Positions 58,192 through 64,000 of a stretch of 64,000 nt of DNA are shown here, in pieces. Origin of the DNA: Paenibacillus_AA sp045062745 (lineage in GTDB: Bacteria; Bacillota; Bacilli; Paenibacillales; NBRC-103111); assembly GCF_045062745.1 (NCBI RefSeq), contig NZ_JBJGED010000016.1, forward strand, positions 62,001 through 126,000, given 5' to 3'. How positions within the stretch are numbered: position 1 is the stretch's first letter; each line of letters starts with the position of its first letter. Both the position numbers and the translations under genes were made by a program. The notes beneath the pieces are model-generated. The model was not told the DNA's origin, did not search any database, and saw only the letters and a list, made by a program, of their open reading frames with translations.

Positions 58192-58199
58192 ATTCTATG
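58192..58199 (-). promoter_or_regulatory. Possible sigma-E -10 element of spoIID
   Basis: The minus strand reads CATAGAAT, fitting the sigma-E -10 form CATANNNT, about 40 bases before the spoIID start. The -35 region TTCTAGC is a poor match, so this rests mainly on the -10 and on known sigma-E control of spoIID. Confidence 0.4.
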
Positions 58200-58256
58200 A
58201 AGAAGAACCTCCTGCTAGAACCCGAAACTAGAGAAGAAGAGACGTTAGACGCCTAG

Positions 58257-58299
58257 AAAAAAGGCCATCCTGTGCATGCCGCACAAGATGGCCTTTTTT
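58257..58299 (-). terminator. Terminator of murA
   Basis: AAAAAAGGCCATCTTGTGC and GCACAGGATGGCCTTTTTT form a 19-bp stem (one G-U) with U runs on both strands. It separates murA from spoIID. Confidence 0.95.
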
Positions 58300-58376
58300 A
58301 TAAATCCCCGGGGTCCCCGCAAAGTAATAGGGGGCTTCGCCGAGCTCCGAAGGGAAACTTCACTTTGTGGGGCTGT

Positions 58377-59714
58377 TTACGCCCAGCTCGGCTGGGGATT
58401 GATAGAGAACAGCGGCAGCTCCGTTTCCTTGTCGCGTACCTGCTGCTCCCTCCGCTCTCCGTCGCTGCGGCGGATGTCGGCGCCGAGCGCCCGTAGCTTG
58501 CCGGCGATGTCGACATAGCCCCGGTCGATGTGGTGGATGCCCGAGATCTCCGTCTCGCCTTCCGCCACCAGCCCGGCGAGGATCAAGGCCGCCCCGGCGC
58601 GTAGGTCGGTCGCGCTGACCTTGGCGCCCTTCAACCGGCCGTTGCCGCTGACGATCGCCGTGCGCCCGTCAACCTTGATCTGCGCGCTCATCCGCTGGAA
58701 TTCCTCCACGTGCATGAAGCGATTCTCGAACACCGTCTCGGTGACGAGCCCCGTCCCGTCCGACACGAGCAGGAGCGCCATCATCTGAGACTGCATGTCG
58801 GTCGGGAATCCGGGATACGGCAGCGTCTTCACGTCGACCGACCGGATCGACCGGTCACCGTGGACGGTGATGCCGTTCTCGTCCTCCACGATCTCTACGC
58901 CCATCTCCTGCAGCTTGGAAATGACCGGGCGCAAGTGGTCCCCAATCGCGCCTTCGATGTAAATCTGACTCCTGGAGATGGCGGCAGCGATCATATACGT
59001 TCCGGCTTCGATCCGATCGGGTATCACGGTATGTACCACGCCACTCAGCTTCTCCACGCCTTCGATCCGGATGAGGCCGGTCCCGGCTCCGCGCACGTGC
59101 GCGCCCATCGCGTTCAAGTAATTGGCCAAATCGACAATCTCCGGTTCCTTGGCCGCATTCTCGATAATCGTCGTGCCTTCCGCCAGCGTGGCCGCCATCA
59201 TGATGTTCTCGGTGGCGCCGACACTCGCCACATCCAAGTAGACCTTCGCGCCCTTCAACCGTCCGCGCGTTCGCGCTTCGATAAAGCCTTGGCCCAGGTC
59301 AATCTCGGCGCCCAGCGCCTCGAAGCCCTTCAAGTGCTGGTCGATCGGGCGCGTTCCGATGGCGCAGCCGCCCGGCAGCGCGATACGGGCGTAGCCCTCG
59401 CGCGCGAGCAACGGCCCCATGACGAGGAAGGAGGCGCGCATTTTGCGTATCCACTCCGATGGCGCTTCACAGCTCGCGATATGCGCAGCATTCACGCGAA
59501 TCACTTCGTTCTGATAGGTGACCTGCACGCCCAAGCTCTGCAGCACCTGGTTAATCGTCATTACGTCGTCCAGTGGAGGCGCATCCTGAATGATGCTCTC
59601 CCCCTCCGAACCCAAGAGTGAGGCGGCGATAATGGGCAGAACCGCGTTCTTGGCTCCGCTGACTTTCACTTTCCCGAATAATCGCTTGCCCCCGCGGACG
59701 ATAATTGTGCTCAT
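58377..59714 (-). CDS. murA: UDP-GlcNAc 1-carboxyvinyltransferase MurA
   Basis: MurA adds enolpyruvate to UDP-GlcNAc, the first committed step of peptidoglycan synthesis and the target of fosfomycin. The 445-residue protein has the substrate motif SGAKNAVLPIIAASLL, the catalytic loop Cys117 in PGGCAIGTRPIDQHLKGF and the C-terminal GYVDIAGKLRALGAD. The usual length is about 420-440, with an extra charged C-terminal tail. ATG 59714 follows GGAGGGGA. Its 5' leader holds a long hairpin. Confidence 0.96.
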   Translation of the reverse strand: MSTIIVRGGKRLFGKVKVSGAKNAVLPIIAASLLGSEGESIIQDAPPLDDVMTINQVLQSLGVQVTYQNEVIRVNAAHIASCEAPSEWIRKMRASFLVMGPLLAREGYARIALPGGCAIGTRPIDQHLKGFEALGAEIDLGQGFIEARTRGRLKGAKVYLDVASVGATENIMMAATLAEGTTIIENAAKEPEIVDLANYLNAMGAHVRGAGTGLIRIEGVEKLSGVVHTVIPDRIEAGTYMIAAAISRSQIYIEGAIGDHLRPVISKLQEMGVEIVEDENGITVHGDRSIRSVDVKTLPYPGFPTDMQSQMMALLLVSDGTGLVTETVFENRFMHVEEFQRMSAQIKVDGRTAIVSGNGRLKGAKVSATDLRAGAALILAGLVAEGETEISGIHHIDRGYVDIAGKLRALGADIRRSDGERREQQVRDKETELPLFSINPQPSWA

Positions 59715-59737
59715 CTGGATCCCCTCCGCGAGTATTA

Positions 59738-59787
59738 CCCCACAAAACGAAGGTCTGCCTGCTAAGCAAGCCTCTTCCCTTGTGGGG
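59738..59787 (-). other. Long-range hairpin at the 5' end of the murA leader
   Basis: CCCCACAA (5') pairs with TTGTGGGG and encloses GAAG/CTTC and a central GCTTGC-TTA-GCAGGC stem. The predicted promoter places this at the very start of the mRNA, ending about 10 bases before the ribosome site. It could stabilise the mRNA or serve as a regulatory element; no known riboswitch family is recognised. Confidence 0.55.
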
Positions 59788-59792
59788 ACCCC

Positions 59793-59821
59793 ATTTTACT
59801 AAAATTCGTTAAAACACCCAA
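59793..59821 (-). promoter_or_regulatory. Promoter of murA
   Basis: On the minus strand TTGGGT (59816-59821), 17 bases and TAAAAT (59793-59798). The -10 is good and the -35 weak. The rest of the 281-base gap up to the DUF1146 gene holds nothing else I can name. Confidence 0.55.
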
Positions 59822-59995
59822 CGTCCAGTGTAGCACCCGGTTCGGAGCCGAAACAACTGTTAAATCATTCCGACTGCCCGTATTCGTCACCGCTACAACG
59901 TTCGGAAGGTCTTGCCATTTTCGTTCGGTAGCCTTGAAAAAGCTTACGGTCTTACTACCATTGTTGACAACAAAAAAGGATGTTATTCGACAAGT

Positions 59996-60247
59996 TTAGA
60001 ACAACCCTTGCAGCAACTGAGTCCAATTGAAGTAATCGATAATAAATCGCGCCGCCTCATAGCCCAGCACGATCGAGAGCAGCACCTGCAACATTTTGGC
60101 CGGGGCGCTCTTCGCATTTTTCAGAAAAAGATCGAACCGGAACTGCTGCAAGCTCCACCAGGCTAAGGCAATACATAGCAACACGATGAAAATGTTGGCC
60201 AGACCGGACATCGCTAGCGAATTTTTGACTTGTTCGGCTACGTCCAT
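59996..60247 (-). CDS. ywzB: DUF1146-family small membrane protein (YwzB)
   Basis: An 83-residue protein with two hydrophobic spans (IFIVLLCIALAWWSLQQF and MLQVLLSIVLGYEAARFII) joined by a basic loop, DUF1146 (YwzB) family. Function is unknown. Its conserved position just upstream of murA, and downstream of the nuo or atp genes, is seen in many Bacillales. ATG 60247 has AGGAGG nine bases upstream. Confidence 0.9.
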   Translation of the reverse strand: MDVAEQVKNSLAMSGLANIFIVLLCIALAWWSLQQFRFDLFLKNAKSAPAKMLQVLLSIVLGYEAARFIIDYFNWTQLLQGLF

Positions 60248-60267
60248 TCGTGCTCTCCTCCTATACG

Positions 60268-63075
60268 TTAGATTACCCGATCGAGCAGCGTAACGAACTC
60301 CGCTCGCGTACTCTCCGCGTCGGGCCGGAACGTCCCATCCTCATAGCCGGCGAGCCACCCTTCCATCTTCATCTGCTTCAGGATCGGTGTCGCCCAGTAG
60401 TCGGCGGCAATGTCGGTGAACGGCTCGTTGCCCCGCTGCTTCCCCCGGACGCCCAGCGCATTCGCGAGGAGCACCGCCATCTCTACGCGGGAGACCGGCC
60501 GATCCGGCTGCATCGTCCCATCCGGGTATCCGTGCACAATCCCGGCCTGGGCGGCGAGGGCAAAGGCATCATAGGCCCAATGCGTAGGAGGAAGATCATC
60601 CACCTGCAGCTCCTTGCGCTTCGTGTAACCGAACGCCCGAACTAGCATCGTTACGGCCTCCGCCCGTGATAGGATGCGGTCCGGCCGGAAGCTGTAATCG
60701 CCGAAGCCTTCAATGATGCTCCGGTTATTCATCTCCACGATGGAGGAGAACGCCCAATGATCCGCAACATCGGTGAAGCCGTTCACCAATCGATCGATTT
60801 GCAGCGAGAGGCGGTACATTTGGTCTCGGAAAGCGGCGTCCGCGCTCAGCTTCACATAGTAGGTACCGGCCGGGACCGGAACGGTCAGATCCGTCCGTGT
60901 GGTGCCCTGCGCATTCTCCCCGCCGGCCAGGAAGGCAAGCGAGGCGCCCAGCAGATCCATATGCATCGTCCTTTCGGACGGAATTTGATCCAGACTGAGC
61001 CTGAGCAGACTTTCCTCGTTCACAGTCACTTTGTACCAATCGATGTCCTCTTGGCCGGGAGCCGCATCTATGAGGCCTTCCATCGAATATTGATTCCCCA
61101 GCCAAGTCGCTTGATACGATTTGTCATTCGGCTCGTTCGCGTCGACCAATTGCGACTCGAAGAAGATCTCCAGCATGTAAGTTCCGTTAACGGGATGGGG
61201 CGTCGTTTTGTCCGCCAGGATGTAGTAGGTGCCCGGGAACACGACCATGGTGTAGGCTTCCGGTTCGCCGTCGCCATTTTGGTCGACCGTCGTCAGCTTG
61301 TCGCCCTTCTTCTGCAGCTTGAGCACCGGGTCCATTCGTTTCGTATCCGGCGTCAGGCGTACCGTTAGCGTACCGGACGTCTCGAAGTTAATCGCGAACC
61401 AATCTTGATCGTTGTCGTGATCGAACGTGCCTTCAAGCGATTGATGGCGGGGCGCGAGCTTATACGCCTTGAACTGCCGGTCATTGTCTTCGAACGGATC
61501 CGCGTTGATCGAGAACGTATTGGACAATTGATAGGTCCATGCAGCGGTTGCTTTCAGATCCCCCCGCTGAAGAACAAACTCGTTAAGACCTTTGCGAACC
61601 GGGACGTCCACCGTATTTGAAGTACCGATCGGGTAGACGATGCCTTGCGCCTGATCGCCGATATACTGCGTCCAGACGACATCGGGGGGTATCGGCATGT
61701 CGGAAGACAATTGGAACCTAATTACGCCGTCATAGGGCGCTTGCAGCATGAACCAATCCGTATCGGACCCTTGCTTGAGCTCACCGGAGATCGAACGGTT
61801 GACCGGGAACGGCTTGGCCGCCGCTCGCGTATCGTTCGGCTCGTAGAAGTCTTGTACATAGACTTGCGTGACCAGTCGATCTACTCGCAACAGTCCATAC
61901 CCGGTGTACGTGTCCCAGCCCGGATCGGCAATATCCTCCGCCGTCTGCCGCAGCAGGTTCCGGATCTCGTGCACCTTCATCGACGGATAGCGGCTCCAGG
62001 CGAGCGCGGCCGCTGCGGCTACTTGAGGGGCGGCCATAGACGTGCCTTCGTTGTACTGATACCGGTTGCCGGGAGCGGTTGTATACACCGACCATGGCGC
62101 GACCAGATCGACCTCCGGGCCGTAATTGGACCGGTATTCGATCTGATTGTTCGTGCGGACGCCTCCAACCGCCACCACCGTAGGATAAGCCGCCGGGTAG
62201 CGCACATGAGGCCCTTCGTCGTTGCCCGTGGCGGCTACGAGCAGCACTTCCTTCTCCTCGGCGTATTTCACGATTTCCTCCAGATACGGATCGTTCCGCA
62301 GCAGGCCTACGGAGAGGACGACAATCTTGGCGCCATGATCGACGGCATACCGGATGCCTTCGCCGAGCTTCTCTTCGTCTCCGCGCCCGTTCGGCTCGAG
62401 CGCCTTGATCGGCATAATTTTCGCCTTCCAGAGCACCCCCGCGCCGCCCCGGTTGTTATTGCCGATGGAGGCGATCACGCCGGCGACACTTGTCCCGTGC
62501 CCGTTGTCGTCGCGCGGCAGCTGGTTGCGCTGAATCAAGTTCGTGCCGGGGACCAGATTGTCTTTCAAATCCAAATGATCGAGATCGACCCCGGTATCGA
62601 CTAACGCAATGACAATCCCGTCATTTTGATTGGCGATCGCCCAGGCTTCCTCGGCATGAATTTGCTCCAGGTGCTTTTGCCGGCTCAAGAAAGGGTCGTT
62701 CGGTTTGGCCGCCGCTAACTGACTCGGTTGGTTGGGGGTTAAGTATTCCACAGCGTCCGACTGTCTCCAACGGTCGACCCATGCATGCGGATCCAGACCC
62801 GGGGCCGGCGCCACTCGAAAAACGCCCGTCTGAGCATTCGCACCAAGCACTTGGCTGGTTTCAGTAAACGTTGGGTCGGGGTCGTCCTTCCATTTCAATA
62901 GCCATGTGTTCGTAATCGGGTCCTCGGGGGAAGGCATAGCGATGCTGGGGCCGGAGTTCGGTTCGGCCTCCGCGAAATGAGATAGGAAAGGAGCGGGCAG
63001 AATGCCGCTGCAGATCATTAGTAGACTTACAAGAACTAGACTCGCTCGGTGAAGCGTTCGGTTTTGAAGTCGCAT
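60268..63075 (-). CDS. Surface-anchored subtilisin-like protease with C-terminal SLH repeats
   Basis: A 935-residue secreted S8 peptidase. It has a signal peptide (ASLVLVSLLMICSGILPAPF), a short propeptide-like segment, and the catalytic triad Asp160 (ALVDTGVDLDH), His193 (NGHGTSVAGV) and Ser346 (NEGTSMAAPQ). Three pre-peptidase C-terminal (PPC) type beta domains follow (FYEPNDTRAAAKP, PFEDNDRQFKAYKL, DANEPNDKSYQATWL), then three SLH repeats with typical ITE-like segments (LSRAEAVTMLVRAFGY, VSRVEMAVLLANALGV, STRAEFVTLLDRVI). It would be held on pyruvylated wall polymer made by the tagO/tagA/csaB set. ATG 63075 has AAGGA upstream. Confidence 0.95.
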   Translation of the reverse strand: MRLQNRTLHRASLVLVSLLMICSGILPAPFLSHFAEAEPNSGPSIAMPSPEDPITNTWLLKWKDDPDPTFTETSQVLGANAQTGVFRVAPAPGLDPHAWVDRWRQSDAVEYLTPNQPSQLAAAKPNDPFLSRQKHLEQIHAEEAWAIANQNDGIVIALVDTGVDLDHLDLKDNLVPGTNLIQRNQLPRDDNGHGTSVAGVIASIGNNNRGGAGVLWKAKIMPIKALEPNGRGDEEKLGEGIRYAVDHGAKIVVLSVGLLRNDPYLEEIVKYAEEKEVLLVAATGNDEGPHVRYPAAYPTVVAVGGVRTNNQIEYRSNYGPEVDLVAPWSVYTTAPGNRYQYNEGTSMAAPQVAAAAALAWSRYPSMKVHEIRNLLRQTAEDIADPGWDTYTGYGLLRVDRLVTQVYVQDFYEPNDTRAAAKPFPVNRSISGELKQGSDTDWFMLQAPYDGVIRFQLSSDMPIPPDVVWTQYIGDQAQGIVYPIGTSNTVDVPVRKGLNEFVLQRGDLKATAAWTYQLSNTFSINADPFEDNDRQFKAYKLAPRHQSLEGTFDHDNDQDWFAINFETSGTLTVRLTPDTKRMDPVLKLQKKGDKLTTVDQNGDGEPEAYTMVVFPGTYYILADKTTPHPVNGTYMLEIFFESQLVDANEPNDKSYQATWLGNQYSMEGLIDAAPGQEDIDWYKVTVNEESLLRLSLDQIPSERTMHMDLLGASLAFLAGGENAQGTTRTDLTVPVPAGTYYVKLSADAAFRDQMYRLSLQIDRLVNGFTDVADHWAFSSIVEMNNRSIIEGFGDYSFRPDRILSRAEAVTMLVRAFGYTKRKELQVDDLPPTHWAYDAFALAAQAGIVHGYPDGTMQPDRPVSRVEMAVLLANALGVRGKQRGNEPFTDIAADYWATPILKQMKMEGWLAGYEDGTFRPDAESTRAEFVTLLDRVI

Positions 63076-63124
63076 AGCTGGAATTCCTTGTAGGATTTAT
63101 AGAAGTTCTGTTGGGATCCTTTCT

Positions 63125-63153
63125 ATTGTAACAAAGTTCCCTCCCTCTGTCTC
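63125..63153 (-). promoter_or_regulatory. Promoter of the SLH protease gene
   Basis: On the minus strand GAGACA (63148-63153), a 17-base spacer and TACAAT (63125-63130), about 50 bases before the start. Confidence 0.58.
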
Positions 63154-63180
63154 ACCTAGGCGCGGATTAAAAAGAAAATA

Positions 63181-63203
63181 GGCCCTCTGCTAAGCAGAGA
63201 GCC
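63181..63203 (-). terminator. Terminator of the nuo operon
   Basis: GGCTCTCTGC pairs with GCAGAGGGCC (10 bp, one G-U, 3-base loop), followed by TATTTTCTTTTT in the minus-strand transcript, 35 bases after the nuoN stop. Confidence 0.9.
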
Positions 63204-63238
63204 CTAGACGTTGCTAAATTATGCTAGATTACCCGTTT

Positions 63239-64000
63239 TTATCGGATAAAGAAATCGTTTTGCAAGCTGATCAGCTTCTCGATCCACGCGATCACCACAT
63301 GCGGGATGAGACCCATGGCCACCGTAGCTGCGACACATATCCAAACGGCGATCTGCGCCGGAACGGTTGAACGGAACTCCGACTCCGCGTATGTCGAGCG
63401 CATGAACATTTGCCGGATGATGCCGAAGTAGTAGTAGAACGAGACGACGCTGGTGCCGATTAGAACCGCCGCCAGCCAATATTTGTGCACCTGCAGCGTA
63501 CCGAGCAGGATGTACAGCTTCCCGAAGAACCCGCCTGTAACCGGCAACCCGGCCAAGGACAGGATCAGGATCACAGCCGCCACCGCCGTGAGTGGGGCCC
63601 GGTAATACAGCCCGGCGAAGGCGGAGATTTCTTCATTCTGCGTCGACTCACTGACCATCATGTAGACGGCGATGATGCCGATGTTCATGAACATGTAGGC
63701 GATCAGGTAGAACAGGAACTCGGTGAAGTTCGAATAATGCACGATGCCGTATTGCGTCGAGATCGGGACGAGCAAGTAGCCCGCATTCGCGATCCCGGAA
63801 TACGCGAGCAATCGTTTCATGCTGCGTTGTCGGAGCGCAACCGCGTTCCCCACGATCATCGCGACCCCCGCCACGACCGAGAGACCGAGGAAGATATCCT
63901 TGTGAATATCCGATTGTAAGAAAGGACCGAGTGCAAACACGCTGTACATGATCCGGAACGTAAGCGCGAGTGCCGCCGCCTTGGATACCACGGCGAGGAA
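63239..64000 (-). CDS. nuoN: NADH-quinone oxidoreductase subunit N (C-terminal part, runs off the window)
   Basis: NuoN is a proton-pumping antiporter-like subunit of complex I. About 254 C-terminal residues are visible, with seven or eight hydrophobic spans. Family signatures include RSMKRLLAYSGIANAGYLLVP and LSLAGLPVTGGFFGKLYILLG, the last being the typical proton-antiporter family loop. The frame stays open to the window edge, so the start lies outside. As usual nuoN is the last gene of its operon, followed by a terminator. Presence of complex I separates this organism from Bacillus subtilis and fits Paenibacillaceae. Confidence 0.95.
   Translation of the reverse strand, partial: FLAVVSKAAALALTFRIMYSVFALGPFLQSDIHKDIFLGLSVVAGVAMIVGNAVALRQRSMKRLLAYSGIANAGYLLVPISTQYGIVHYSNFTEFLFYLIAYMFMNIGIIAVYMMVSESTQNEEISAFAGLYYRAPLTAVAAVILILSLAGLPVTGGFFGKLYILLGTLQVHKYWLAAVLIGTSVVSFYYYFGIIRQMFMRSTYAESEFRSTVPAQIAVWICVAATVAMGLIPHVVIAWIEKLISLQNDFFIR

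Noticed and set aside
59879..59995. Small gene between murA promoter and DUF1146
   Set aside because: No start with ribosome site and no conserved protein in any frame.

Overview
The window looks like a chromosomal segment from a flagellated, endospore-forming, S-layer-bearing Firmicute of the Paenibacillaceae (Paenibacillus/Cohnella-like). The reasons are: sporulation genes (spoIIID, spoIIQ, spoIID, an alpha/beta SASP); Bacillus-type gene order around secA and the late flagellar genes; a csaB/tagA/tagO-type cell-wall-polymer locus next to SLH-domain proteins; and a nuo complex I gene, which Bacillus subtilis lacks. All 51 genes I can support lie on the minus strand, so the segment reads right to left and probably lies in one replichore. 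I see no tRNA, rRNA, CRISPR array or prophage.

Layout in plus coordinates. 0-7 kb: argC (ArgR-type operator over its promoter), a YitT-family membrane protein, prfB with the programmed +1 frameshift, secA, the long ribosome hibernation factor hpf and a cold-shock gene. A compact cluster of three DnaA boxes lies upstream of the cold-shock gene. 7.5-26 kb: a late-flagellar/competence/DegSU block in near-Bacillus order (degS-degU-x-comFA-comFC-yvyF-flgM-flgN-flgK-flgL-yviE-fliW-csrA-hag-[fliB]-flaG-fliD-fliS-fliT). The deviations are a 941-residue flagellin, an AT-rich fliB (flagellin lysine methylase) inserted after it, and a ComFA with a repeat-containing N-terminal extension and a low-complexity insert. 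26-32 kb: an exported phosphodiester-glycosidase-like protein, a truncated transposase, metK with a short attenuator-like leader, and a SASP.

32-51 kb is a surface-layer region. It holds two exported proteins of unknown function, an S-layer protein with N-terminal SLH repeats behind tandem promoters and a long leader, and a 1806-residue protein with C-terminal SLH repeats. It continues with tagO-, tagA- and csaB-type enzymes that would build and pyruvylate the secondary cell wall polymer that SLH domains bind, a DUF5693 membrane protein overlapping csaB, and a phosphohexomutase. 51-64 kb: fabZ, a pgsA-type synthase, an EpuA-family small protein, two flagellar rod/hook paralogues (flhP, flhO), mbl, spoIIID, spoIIQ, spoIID, murA, a DUF1146 protein, an SLH-anchored subtilisin-like protease and the 3' part of nuoN.

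Control signals read directly from sequence fit these roles: sigma-D promoters at flgM, hag and flaG; a CsrA-type GGA hairpin in the hag leader, with fliW-csrA just upstream; sigma-F, sigma-E and sigma-G type promoters at spoIIQ, spoIIID and the SASP; and vegetative promoters at secA, hpf, csp, metK, mbl, murA and the surface genes. All functional names come from family recognition and none was checked against a database. Start codons were chosen from visible Shine-Dalgarno spacing and family length.
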